From Thioalkalivibrio sp. (GTDB taxonomy: Bacteria; Pseudomonadota; Gammaproteobacteria; Ectothiorhodospirales; Ectothiorhodospiraceae): DNA of 12,549 nucleotides. The translations under genes were made by a program, and so were the position numbers. Location of the stretch: the NCBI GenBank assembly GCA_007120155.1, contig SKOF01000600.1:1-12549 (forward strand), written 5' to 3'. The notes under the pieces were generated by a model, which did no database searches, had not been told where the DNA came from, and saw nothing but the letters and a program-made list of their open reading frames with translations. Shown in pieces: positions 1-6,707 of the stretch (positions are counted from its first letter, which is position 1; the number at the start of each line of letters is the position of its first letter).

Positions 1-1325
1 ATATTTTCCTTGATTTTCTGCATGGGAACATGGCCTGGACCTTCGATCATCACCTGGACATCGTGTTCCCAGGCGATCCGGGCCAGCTCTCCCAGTGTTT
101 CCAGTTCTGCGAACTGCGCGGCGTCATTGGCGTCGGCAATGCAGCCAGGCCGCAGACCGTCGCCGAGGGAGAAGGCCACGTCGTACGCCTTCATGATTTC
201 GCAGATGTCCTCGAAATGCGTGTAGAGGAAGCTTTCCTTATGGTGGGCGAGGCACCACTTGGCCATGATGGAGCCGCCCCGGGAGACGATGCCGGTGACC
301 CGGTCGGCGGTGAGCGGCACGTAGCGCAGCAGCACGCCCGCATGGATGGTGAAGTAGTCCACCCCCTGCTCCGCCTGCTCGATCAGCGTGTCCCGGAACA
401 ACTCCCAGGTGAGATCCTCGGGCTTGCCGTTGACCTTCTCCAGGGCCTGGTAGATGGGCACGGTGCCGATGGGTACCGGACTGTTCCTCAGGATCCATTC
501 CCGGGTCTCGTGGATGTTCTTCCCGGTGGACAGATCCATCAGCGTATCGCCGCCCCAGCGGCAGGACCACACCAGCTTCTCCACCTCCTCCTCGATGCTG
601 GAGGTGACCGCGGAATTGCCGATGTTGGTGTTCACCTTTACGCGGAAGTTGCGCCCGATGATCATGGGCTCCAGTTCCGGATGATTGATGTTGCTGGGGA
701 TGATGGCCCGGCCGGCGGCCACCTCGTCACGCACGAACTCGGGCGTGATCTCCCCTGGGATGCTCGCGCCGAAGGACTCGCCCGGATGCTGGCGAAGCAG
801 TCTGGCGTAACGCGGGTCGGCACGCATTTCCTGGAGCCGGCAGTTCTCGCGGATGGCGACGAACTCCATCTCCGGGGTGACGATGCCCCGGCGGGCGTAA
901 TGCATCTGCGTGACGTTCAACCCGGCACGGGCCCGGCGCGGCGCACGGATATGCTCGAAGCGCAGCGCCGCCAGTTCCGGATCCAGGGCCCGGGCGCGGC
1001 CGTATTCGGAGCTGGGGCCATCCAGTCGCTCGGTATCCCCGCGCGCCTCGACCCACGCCTCTCGAAGCGCCGGCAGCCCCTTCATGAGATCAATATGCGC
1101 ATCCGGATCCGTATAGGGGCCCGAGGTGTCGTAGACGGTGATGGGCGGGTTGTCTTCCGCGCCCATGGAAGCCTGGGTCGGGGCCTGAGTCACCTCGCGC
1201 ATCGGCACGCGAATGTCCGGCCGGGCCCCTTGAATGAAGATCTTGCGGGAATTGGGGAACGGCCGGGCGATCTCTCCGGAGAGCCGGTCGGTCTTGTTGA
1301 TGAAATCCTGGGGAATGGCGCTCAT
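1..1325 (-). CDS. thiC: Phosphomethylpyrimidine synthase ThiC, C-terminus beyond window
   Basis: ThiC is a radical-SAM enzyme that converts aminoimidazole ribotide to hydroxymethylpyrimidine phosphate in cytoplasmic thiamine synthesis. The 441 residues present read without interruption from an ATG at 1325. They contain hallmark ThiC blocks: SNINHPELEPMIIGRNF (about 211-227), MDLSTGKNIHETREWILRNS (263-282), PVPIGTVPIYQALEKVNG (283-300) and the EGPGHVP motif (428-434). Family members are usually a little over 600 residues, so about a quarter is missing, including the C-terminal cysteine motif that binds the [4Fe-4S] cluster. A TPP riboswitch lies immediately upstream, which independently confirms the assignment and predicts repression by thiamine pyrophosphate. 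The ribosome site is a weak AGGT that can be paired away (see the expression platform). Confidence 0.98.
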   Translation of the reverse strand, partial: MSAIPQDFINKTDRLSGEIARPFPNSRKIFIQGARPDIRVPMREVTQAPTQASMGAEDNPPITVYDTSGPYTDPDAHIDLMKGLPALREAWVEARGDTERLDGPSSEYGRARALDPELAALRFEHIRAPRRARAGLNVTQMHYARRGIVTPEMEFVAIRENCRLQEMRADPRYARLLRQHPGESFGASIPGEITPEFVRDEVAAGRAIIPSNINHPELEPMIIGRNFRVKVNTNIGNSAVTSSIEEEVEKLVWSCRWGGDTLMDLSTGKNIHETREWILRNSPVPIGTVPIYQALEKVNGKPEDLTWELFRDTLIEQAEQGVDYFTIHAGVLLRYVPLTADRVTGIVSRGGSIMAKWCLAHHKESFLYTHFEDICEIMKAYDVAFSLGDGLRPGCIADANDAAQFAELETLGELARIAWEHDVQVMIEGPGHVPMQKIKEN

Positions 1326-1380
1326 GGTGTACCTCGCGTGGGGTGCGGCGGAAGGTACGGAGCGGCTGGGGCGGGGCTCC
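1326..1380 (-). promoter_or_regulatory. Riboswitch expression platform with Shine-Dalgarno-sequestering stem
   Basis: Between the aptamer and the thiC start, the minus-strand RNA contains GTACCT (+ 1353-1358) and AGGTAC (+ 1329-1334), separated by 18 nt. The second element is the only plausible ribosome-binding site, six bases before the ATG, so this stem would hide it. A second stem, GGAGC/GCTCC (+ 1359-1363 and 1376-1380), sits directly below P1. There is no U-tract, so control at translation initiation is more likely than intrinsic termination. The structure is read by eye, not folded. Confidence 0.6.
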
Positions 1381-1465
1381 GAAGCTTCCCTCCGCCGGTA
1401 TGATCCGGTTCAGGTTCCAAGGGTGTATCTCAGCCCATTCGGTTCCGATGGGCACCCCTAGCCTC
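1381..1465 (-). promoter_or_regulatory. TPP riboswitch aptamer (THI element) of thiC
   Basis: On the minus strand the segment carries the conserved thi-box pieces in order: GGGGTGCC, GGCTGAGATACACCCTT, GAACCTGAACCGGATCATAC and CGGCGGAGGGAAGC. The ends can pair as a six-base P1 helix, GAGGCT (from + strand 1460-1465) with AGCTTC (from 1381-1386). Order, spacing and position about 55 nt before thiC are those of the classic TPP aptamer, which binds thiamine pyrophosphate and turns the downstream gene off. Confidence 0.97.
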
Positions 1466-1478
1466 GTCGTGGCTTGAA

Positions 1479-1484
1479 ACTATA
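1479..1484 (-). promoter_or_regulatory. Candidate -10 box of the thiC promoter
   Basis: On the minus strand TATAGT lies 14 bases before the aptamer, the right place for a sigma-70 -10 element. The upstream -35 region is weak (TTCCAG at 18-bp spacing). A perfect dyad, AGCCCG-GA-CGGGCT (1487-1500), fills the spacer and may instead be a remnant of the pap transcription end. Confidence 0.4.
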
Positions 1485-1527
1485 GCAGCCCGGACGGGCT
1501 TACTGGAACAGTGGCGGGAAAGTGGCT

Positions 1528-1594
1528 AGTGGCAAGTGTCAAGTGGCAAGGAAAGTCAAAGACTTGAAACCCTTACCACTTGCTACTTGCCACT
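1528..1594. repeat. 24-bp imperfect inverted repeat over the 3' end of pap
   Basis: Arms at 1528-1551 and 1571-1594 match at 21 of 24 positions when one is reverse-complemented. Each arm contains two degenerate copies of an AAGTGGCAAG-type unit, and a further partial copy (AGTGGCT) lies at 1521. The 19-nt loop contains a small stem, AAGTC-AAA-GACTT. The right arm encodes the last residues (GSGK) and the TAG stop of pap, so the element lies inside the gene end. It resembles a REP-like or miniature dispersed repeat and may also act as a transcription end or mRNA 3' protector. Confidence 0.75.
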
Positions 1595-3082
1595 GCCTTC
1601 AAGCGCAGCTTCCAGGCGCTCACATAAGGTCTCAATCACCGCGACCCGGGCGAAGCGCTTGTCCTCGGACGCCACCAGGGTCCAGGGGGCGTGTTCGGTG
1701 CTGGTGCGGAACACCATCTCGTTGATGGCCGCCTTGTACTCGGGGCGCTTCTCCCGGTTGCGCCAGTCCTCGTCGGTGAGCTTGTGCTGCTTGTAGACGG
1801 TCTCCTCCCGGGCGCGGAAGCGGGCCAGTTGTTCCGCTTCGCTGATATGCAGCCAGAACTTGTGCACCAGGATGCCGTGCTCGCAGAGTTGCTGCTCGAA
1901 GTCGTTGATCTCGTGATAGGCCCGGCGCCATTGGGACGGCTCGGCCAGCTGCTCCACCCGCTCCACCAGAACCCGCCCGTACCAGGAACGGTCATAGAGG
2001 GTCGTGCGGCCCGCGCCGGGCACATGGCGCCAGAATCGCCACAGATAGTGATGGGCCAGCTCTTCGTCGCTGGGGGCGCCCACGGGGATCACCCGATAAA
2101 GCCGGGCATCGATGCCCGCGGTGACACGCCGGATGGTGCCGCCCTTGCCCGCCGCATCCCAGCCCTCGAACACCAGTACGCTGGCCCGACCTGCGTCTCG
2201 GGCCTTCCAGGTGAGCGTGCGCAGGCGCCGCTGGGCCTCCTCCAGACGCCTCCTGTATCCGGACTTGTCCAGGGACTGCCCCAGGTCCACCTGGTCCAGC
2301 ACCGTGCGTCGTGCCTCCTCCGCCTCGGGCAGGCTGGGGGCGAGGGACAGCACCTCTTCGCTGTGTACGGGGCCCTCGGCATCCAGCCGTTCCCTGATGG
2401 CCTTGAGCAGGGTGCAGGCCACGGTCAGGTCCCGGTAACGGGCATCCCCCGCCTCGATCAGGTACCAGGGAGCCAGGGCCGTGTCCGTGGCCTGGATGAC
2501 CGTCTCACCGACGCCGACAAAGGCCTTGTAACCCGGCAGCTTGTCGCCGTTGTGTCGGCGGGACCAGCGGCTGTCCGGGTCCTGCTTGCGTGTCTTGAGC
2601 CGCTGTTTCTGAGTGTCCTGGTCGAGATGGAACCAGAACTTGAGGATCAGGGTGTCCTCCAGGGCCAGCATGCGTTCCAGGTCCCGGATGCGGGTGGTGG
2701 CCGCATCCACCCGGGCCCCATCCCACTCGCCGGTGGTCCCGCGCATCAGCGGCTCGGAATACCAGGCGCCGAAAAACAGGCCGATCCTTCCCTTGGCGGG
2801 CAGACTGCGCCAGTAACGCCAGTAGCGGGGGTGGAACTGCTCTTCGCTGGAGACGTCCCAGAAGGCGTGGGTCTCGGTGCCGCGGGTGTCCAGCCAGCCG
2901 TTGAGCCGGTTGACCACCTCGCCCCGGCCGACACCCTCGACCCCTTCCACGATCACCAGCACCGAGAGCCCGCTGTCGCGCAGGCGCTGCTGGGCCTCGG
3001 TCAGACCGGCTCGCAGTTCCGGCAGGGCCTCCTTGTACTCGGACTTGGAGACCTTGCGGCCCAGTTCGGCGGCTTCGAACAT
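1583..3082 (-). CDS. pap: Polyphosphate:AMP phosphotransferase (two-domain PPK2 family)
   Basis: The protein has 499 residues and two tandem PPK2 domains, the architecture of class II PPK2 enzymes, which use polyphosphate to phosphorylate AMP to ADP in the cytoplasm. The C-terminal domain has an intact P-loop, EGWDAAGKGG (306-315), and the YDRSWYGR motif (363-370), so it should be the catalytic half. The N-terminal domain has the degenerate counterparts EGVEGVGRGE (46-55, no lysine) and FFGAWYSEP (103-111), as expected for this two-domain class. The start at 3082 (MFEAAELG) is chosen because AGGAG lies nine bases before it; an upstream in-frame extension to 3121 has no such site and no family match. 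The gene ends inside an inverted repeat. No polyphosphate kinase ppk1 or exopolyphosphatase neighbour is visible. Confidence 0.93.
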   Translation of the reverse strand: MFEAAELGRKVSKSEYKEALPELRAGLTEAQQRLRDSGLSVLVIVEGVEGVGRGEVVNRLNGWLDTRGTETHAFWDVSSEEQFHPRYWRYWRSLPAKGRIGLFFGAWYSEPLMRGTTGEWDGARVDAATTRIRDLERMLALEDTLILKFWFHLDQDTQKQRLKTRKQDPDSRWSRRHNGDKLPGYKAFVGVGETVIQATDTALAPWYLIEAGDARYRDLTVACTLLKAIRERLDAEGPVHSEEVLSLAPSLPEAEEARRTVLDQVDLGQSLDKSGYRRRLEEAQRRLRTLTWKARDAGRASVLVFEGWDAAGKGGTIRRVTAGIDARLYRVIPVGAPSDEELAHHYLWRFWRHVPGAGRTTLYDRSWYGRVLVERVEQLAEPSQWRRAYHEINDFEQQLCEHGILVHKFWLHISEAEQLARFRAREETVYKQHKLTDEDWRNREKRPEYKAAINEMVFRTSTEHAPWTLVASEDKRFARVAVIETLCERLEAALEGSGK

Positions 3083-3121
3083 CGGGGACGTCTCCTGGCA
3101 GGGGGAGAGCCTATCCCACAA

Positions 3122-3189
3122 CTAATCCGCCAGCTTGGCAAGCAGGACTTGCCCGATACAAGCCTTTGTACGCACCCTTTGGCGGCTAG
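3122..3189 (-). other. Candidate structured RNA (three-way junction) in the pap leader
   Basis: An outer stem pairs CCGCCA (3127-3132) with TGGCGG (3180-3185), extended by CTA/TAG (3122-3124 and 3187-3189). Inside are two perfect hairpins: GGCAAG-CAGGA-CTTGCC (3137-3153) and TACAA-GCCT-TTGTA (3157-3170). The fold lies 40-107 bases before the pap start, between two divergent genes, so it could be a leader element of pap or a structured operator region. It matches no riboswitch class I recognise. It was found by eye and no covariation data are available. Confidence 0.35.
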
Positions 3190-3220
3190 CGCGAAACCCG
3201 GTGGTGGTTTGTGTGTTCCG

Positions 3221-3243
3221 GTAACATTTCGTAACAACTCCGC
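3221..3243 (+). promoter_or_regulatory. Candidate OmpR-family binding site upstream of the first cytochrome
   Basis: A tandem direct repeat, GTAACATTTCGTAAC, has its copies exactly 10 bp apart and is followed by AACTCCGC. The same arrangement with identical spacing (GTAACA-N4-GTWWC-N4-CCGC) occurs at 5293-5315 and 8210-8232. An extended -10-like TGCTAACAC at 3261-3269 would put the second half-site near -45, suitable for an activator. Binding by the regulator encoded at 9402-10115 is inferred. Confidence 0.55.
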
Positions 3244-3317
3244 AGAAACCTGACATCCGGTGCTAACACGCGCACAGGCAACCTCTTGACTCCAGCCATC
3301 TGAAGAGGAAGCACCCG

Positions 3318-3812
3318 ATGTCATTCTTGCGTCCCGGCGGCCAACGCCCCCTTTTCCGCCCAATCCTTGCGGGTCTTGCCCTCGCAGTGGGTATCGGCAT
3401 GGCGACAGCGGAAACCAACACACATGAAATCACCATGGATATGTTCGAAACCGATCACCGCGCGCCGCTGGTTTTGAACGAAACGGAAAAGAATTACGTG
3501 CTCTGGGAGATGCGCGAGATGCTCGTCGCGGTCCAGGGGATCATCGAGGGCCTGTCCAACGAGGACATGGAACGGGTATCCAGCGCGGCAACCGTCATGG
3601 GCACACATGCCGCGGACCAGGTACCGGCGGTAACAGTGGCCAAGCTGCCGCTGCAGTTCCGGGAATGGGCCACCGAGACCCACGAGGATTTCGATGCCAT
3701 CTCCATTGCCGCGCGTTCCGGGGAGAGCCCCGACATGCTCACGTTCCGGCTCTCGGGCATGCTCAACACCTGTGTCGCCTGTCACGCCACCTACCGCGTC
3801 GAGGTCGAGTAA
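3318..3812 (+). CDS. Exported cytochrome c'-like monohaem protein
   Basis: This is a 164-residue precursor. It has a signal peptide (hydrophobic stretch about 15-30, likely cleavage after MATA at 31), a mostly helical acidic body, and a single CVACH haem-binding motif at 152-156 very near the C-terminus (CVACHATYR). A helical body with a C-terminal CxxCH is the layout of cytochrome c' four-helix-bundle proteins, which bind NO or CO, or carry electrons, in the periplasm. It is distantly similar to the protein at 8319-8837: aligned helices, a central P..F segment and C-x-x-C-H-A-x-Y. GAAGAGGAAG upstream of the ATG provides a ribosome site. The gene stands alone, converges on the kinase gene and carries the shared GTAAC motif upstream. 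The true ligand and partner are unknown. Confidence 0.8.
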   Translation: MSFLRPGGQRPLFRPILAGLALAVGIGMATAETNTHEITMDMFETDHRAPLVLNETEKNYVLWEMREMLVAVQGIIEGLSNEDMERVSSAATVMGTHAADQVPAVTVAKLPLQFREWATETHEDFDAISIAARSGESPDMLTFRLSGMLNTCVACHATYRVEVE

Positions 3813-3837
3813 CGGCAACCGCCCGGTCTTTTGAGGT

Positions 3838-3884
3838 GGGGCGGTGACACCGCGCACCTGTCAGGTGCGCGGTGTCGCCGCCCC
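3838..3884. terminator. Very long hairpin between convergent cytochrome and kinase genes
   Basis: Two 22-base arms (3838-3859 and 3863-3884) are complementary apart from one G/T position, leaving a 3-base loop. The kinase stop codon (TGA on the minus strand, 3861-3863) falls in the loop. It probably ends transcripts from both sides, or protects their 3' ends. Neither side has a clear U-tract, so it is not a textbook intrinsic terminator. Confidence 0.65.
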
Positions 3885-5231
3885 ATCGGGCATCGTCGCC
3901 CCATCGCAGGACTGTGAACCCGGAATACGAAGTACGGCATCGGTACCGCCTTGCGGGCACGGCAGCAGCTGCAGATCCCAGCCATTGACCTCGGCCAGTT
4001 GCCTGGCAACCGGCAGGCCCAGACCACTGCCCCCACTGTCGGAATTGCGGGACTGCTCGATGCGATAGAACGGCCGGAACACCAGCTCACGCTCCGCCTC
4101 GGGGATCCCCGGGCCCTGATCCAGCACATGAATGGCGCAGGCGTCGGCCTCCCGGCGCAGGGTGATCGCGACCGGCTTGCCCCCGCCGTAACGCAACGCG
4201 TTGTCCAGCAGGTTCATGAGCACCCGGCGCAACGACACGGGCCGCGTGACGATCCTGCAGGACGGCCCTGTCACGCTCACATCCGCTCCCCCGCTGCGCC
4301 GCGCATCGTCCGCAATGGCGTCCAGCATCTCCCGCAGCACAACCGGCACCTTTTCCTCCGCCTCCAGGCCCCGCGCGATGTCCAGGAACTCCCCGATCAG
4401 GGTGTTCATGACCTCGAGGTCCCGGCGCATCCCCTCGATGAGTTGGGGATCCGAGCGTGCGGACAGCAGTTCCAGCGAAAGCCCAAGGCGCGAAAGCGGC
4501 GTGCGCAGGTCATGCGAGATGCCCGCGAGTATGGTGGTGCGTGCGGCAAGCAACTCCTTCACCTGCCGCGTCATCAGGTTGAATGTGCGGGTCAGACCGG
4601 CGATCTCCTCCGGCCCCGTCTCGGGCAGGGGCTTAGTGAACTCCCCGTGCCCCACCCGTCCGGCGGCCTCGGACAAGCGGGCCAGGGGACGAGTGATACG
4701 ACGCACGTAAACGAGGGCAGTGCCGAAGGTCAGCAGGGCGCCGACGATCAGCAGCACCATCACCACCACGCCCGGATAGACCTCGAGCCGGCGCGCCGCA
4801 AATCCCAGCCGCACGTCACCGGAGGCGGTCGCGATATCGACCCAGAGCCACTCATCGGAACCATCCGGGTTCTGCCCGATGACAACGGACTCCCCCGTGC
4901 GCCGTCGAAGTGCATCCTCCAGGAACTCCAGGTACGGATTGTAACGTGCCGGGGTCAACGGCCTGCCCGGCTCCGCCAGCCTGAGCCCCGCGCCCTCCGC
5001 CGGGGCCGGACCCGGCCCCTCAGCGCCCCGATGCTCAACCATGCCGGCGGACACCTCGGCGGTAAGCGTCATGAGCGCGGCCAGGTCGTCCGCAGATCGT
5101 CTCGCAATGGGGCTGATCAGAAAGTGGCCAAGCACGGCATGGGAGAACAGGTCATAGACGATCAGCGCAACAGCGATTGCGGCTGCGGTGCGTGCAAACA
5201 GGCTGCGTAGACGGGGTCTGAAGAACGCCAT
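3861..5231 (-). CDS. EnvZ-like sensor histidine kinase
   Basis: The protein is a 456-residue inner-membrane sensor. Transmembrane segment 1 is at about 12-38, followed by a periplasmic domain of about 113 residues (39-152), transmembrane segment 2 (153-177), HAMP (about 178-230) and the H-box ISHDLRTPLSRL with phospho-acceptor His240. The ATPase domain has the N-box NLLDNALRYG (340-349), G1 DQGPGIP (371-377), F-box FRPFYR (385-390) and G2 GSGLGLP (401-407). All catalytic motifs are intact. The H-box and overall layout are EnvZ/AmgS-like. The start at 5231 (MAFFRP) has AGGTG at good spacing; an upstream TTG would add nine residues. The likely partner is the OmpR-like regulator about 4.2 kb away on the same strand. 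The last 16 or so residues are a low-complexity tail partly encoded in the terminal hairpin. The sensed signal is unknown. Confidence 0.93.
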   Translation of the reverse strand: MAFFRPRLRSLFARTAAAIAVALIVYDLFSHAVLGHFLISPIARRSADDLAALMTLTAEVSAGMVEHRGAEGPGPAPAEGAGLRLAEPGRPLTPARYNPYLEFLEDALRRRTGESVVIGQNPDGSDEWLWVDIATASGDVRLGFAARRLEVYPGVVVMVLLIVGALLTFGTALVYVRRITRPLARLSEAAGRVGHGEFTKPLPETGPEEIAGLTRTFNLMTRQVKELLAARTTILAGISHDLRTPLSRLGLSLELLSARSDPQLIEGMRRDLEVMNTLIGEFLDIARGLEAEEKVPVVLREMLDAIADDARRSGGADVSVTGPSCRIVTRPVSLRRVLMNLLDNALRYGGGKPVAITLRREADACAIHVLDQGPGIPEAERELVFRPFYRIEQSRNSDSGGSGLGLPVARQLAEVNGWDLQLLPCPQGGTDAVLRIPGSQSCDGATMPDGAATPRT

Positions 5232-5292
5232 TTCTCGATCACCTGGGTGGTCGGGCAATTGTCTCGCGCTTTTCGCGGCAGGTCACCAGTCG

Positions 5293-5315
5293 GTAACAAA
5301 CTGTTTCCACTCCGC
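5293..5315. promoter_or_regulatory. Candidate OmpR-family binding site between kinase and porin
   Basis: GTAACAAACTGTTTC, followed by CACTCCGC, repeats the pattern found at 3221 and 8210 with the same spacing. An additional GTCAC half-site lies 11 bp upstream (5282-5286). The site is 62 bp before the kinase start and about 200 bp before the porin start, so it could serve either or both. The second half-site (GTTTC) is the most divergent of the three copies. Confidence 0.5.
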
Positions 5316-5406
5316 AATACACCGGAAACCACAAGAATCCAACGTGTTTGCTGCGAGATGAGGAAAGGCGCGGTTGGCGCGTGGTGCCCGAGACCGGGAA
5401 GGGTAC

Positions 5407-5447
5407 GTGCATTCCGGCATCCCGAAGGCCTCTACGGCCTCCGGCAC
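5407..5447 (+). promoter_or_regulatory. Stem-loop in the porin 5' leader region
   Basis: The segment folds as AGGCC-TCTAC-GGCCT (5426-5440), with outer pairing of CCGG/CCGG and GTG/CAC around bulges. It lies about 70 bases before the porin start, in a 284-base kinase-porin gap that holds no convincing small gene. A role in porin mRNA stability or translation is possible but unsupported. Confidence 0.3.
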
Positions 5448-5515
5448 CGACCTCGCGGAGGGAACGATCACATTACGAAGGGAGCGCGGACACAAACCAC
5501 CACTCAGAGAGGATC

Positions 5516-6550
5516 ATGACAATGAAGGCTACAAGAAAAAGGCAATGCGCGGCCGCCCTGCTGGCGGCGGGCACCCTGCTGGTTTCCGCCGGCGCCGCCG
5601 CTGAGGTGGATATCTGGGGGCAGGTCCACCTCTCGTTCGACCATGTGGACGATGGCACGGAAACCCGCAGCGCCGTGTCCAGCAACACCTCCATACTCGG
5701 TCTTCGCGGATCGGAGGACCTGGGCGAGGACTCGCGCTTTGTGTGGCAGATCGCCCAGGTGATCAATATGGACGGCACCGGCAGTGCCACCTTCACCACC
5801 TTCAACAGCTTCGCGGGGCTGGCAGGACCTTGGGGGCAGGCGATCATCGGCATCCATGACACGCCGTTCAAGATGTTCAACGACCAGCTCAACCCCTTCG
5901 CGGCGACATTGGGGGACAACCGCACCCTTATGGGCACGGGCGAGGTGCCGGGTACGCACTACAACGTGCGCTCGCGAAACGTGGTGATGTACACCACGCC
6001 GAATATGAACGGCCTTCAGGGCATGATCGCCTACAGCACCGATTACCGGGGGCAGGGCCGGGACGAGGACATCTGGAGCGCCAATGTCCGCTACACCACC
6101 GGCCAATATCAGATCGGTCTGGCCTACGAGGATCACGACGAGGTCGACGGCAGCAGCGCCCTGCGGCTGGGCGGACGTGTCAACCTGGGTCAGTTCCAGA
6201 TCGGCGGTGTGTACGAAATCATCGACGGTGACGCGGTGCGCTCCCCCCATCTGGACCGCGACGCCTGGAGTCTCTGGGGTGCATACAAGACCGGCCCCTA
6301 CACCCTGCGCGCCCTGTACTCGGAGGTGGACTCCTACTCGGGATCCAGTGACACGGGTGCCAGCCTCTGGACCGCCGGGGTCTGGCGCGCACTGTCCGAG
6401 CGAACCCAGATTTACGCCCTTTACGCCGCCATCGACAACGATGCCGCGAGCCGGCGCGCCCTGGGACGCTGGGGACACGGCGAGCATTACGTCCCTGAAG
6501 CCGGTGACAACCCCGGGGGGATCTCGCTCGGCCTGTTCCACAGATTCTAG
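5516..6550 (+). CDS. Gram-negative general porin
   Basis: This 344-residue outer-membrane beta-barrel precursor has a signal peptide MTMKATRKRQCAAALLAAGT onward, with cleavage near SAGAAA/EV. The mature start EVDIWGQVHLSFDH and the segment SILGLRGSEDLGEDSRFVWQ are typical of 16-stranded trimeric Neisseria/Comamonas-type porins. Alternating amphipathic strands continue to a C-terminal ...LGLFHRF whose final phenylalanine is the assembly signal. Length matches the family. Two starts are possible, 5516 and 5522; GAGAGG is better spaced for 5522, but both give the same mature protein. The gene is divergent from the kinase and shares a GTAAC site with it, echoing OmpR/EnvZ control of porins. Its solute is unknown; the soxXA-like neighbours suggest a sulfur anion, which is an inference. 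Confidence 0.9.
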   Translation: MTMKATRKRQCAAALLAAGTLLVSAGAAAEVDIWGQVHLSFDHVDDGTETRSAVSSNTSILGLRGSEDLGEDSRFVWQIAQVINMDGTGSATFTTFNSFAGLAGPWGQAIIGIHDTPFKMFNDQLNPFAATLGDNRTLMGTGEVPGTHYNVRSRNVVMYTTPNMNGLQGMIAYSTDYRGQGRDEDIWSANVRYTTGQYQIGLAYEDHDEVDGSSALRLGGRVNLGQFQIGGVYEIIDGDAVRSPHLDRDAWSLWGAYKTGPYTLRALYSEVDSYSGSSDTGASLWTAGVWRALSERTQIYALYAAIDNDAASRRALGRWGHGEHYVPEAGDNPGGISLGLFHRF

Positions 6551-6557
6551 GCGCCAG

Positions 6558-6620
6558 CCGGGTCCGCAGGCCCCCGACAGTCCGCTCTCCCAGGAGCCCT
6601 TGGGGTCGCTGCGGGCCCGG
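6558..6620 (+). terminator. Hairpin after the porin gene
   Basis: CCGGGTCCGCAG (6558-6569) pairs with CTGCGGGCCCGG (6609-6620) with one G-U, and further pairing is possible inside. It begins eight bases after the porin stop. There is no U-tract, so it may attenuate or stabilise rather than fully stop read-through into the downstream cytochromes. A second pair of CCCGCGGG palindromes lies at 6645-6652 and 6677-6684, before the next start. Confidence 0.45.
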
Positions 6621-6707
6621 CACGTGTCTGGATCCAGATGAATTCCCGCGGGTCGATCAAGACTCATGCTCGGCGGCCCGCGGGGGCTTTCCCGAGGGAT
6701 TGACACC

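Noticed and set aside
1629..3082. Missing P-loop lysine in the first PPK2 domain as a sign of gene decay
   Set aside because: An inactive N-terminal domain is expected in two-domain polyphosphate:AMP phosphotransferases; the second domain is intact.
3122..3189. Possible tRNA or tRNA remnant (about 68 bases, several stems)
   Set aside because: There are only two internal hairpins, no T-loop GTTCGA-like sequence, no 7-bp acceptor stem and no CCA end.
1691..3253. Long plus-strand open frame opposite pap (520 codons)
   Set aside because: It is antisense to a clear two-domain PPK2 gene. Its translation is Gly/Leu/His/Pro-rich without domains, as expected of a GC-rich shadow frame.
3951..5210. 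Long plus-strand open frame opposite the histidine kinase
   Set aside because: All kinase motifs are on the minus strand; this frame is low-complexity Arg/Gln/His-rich shadow sequence.
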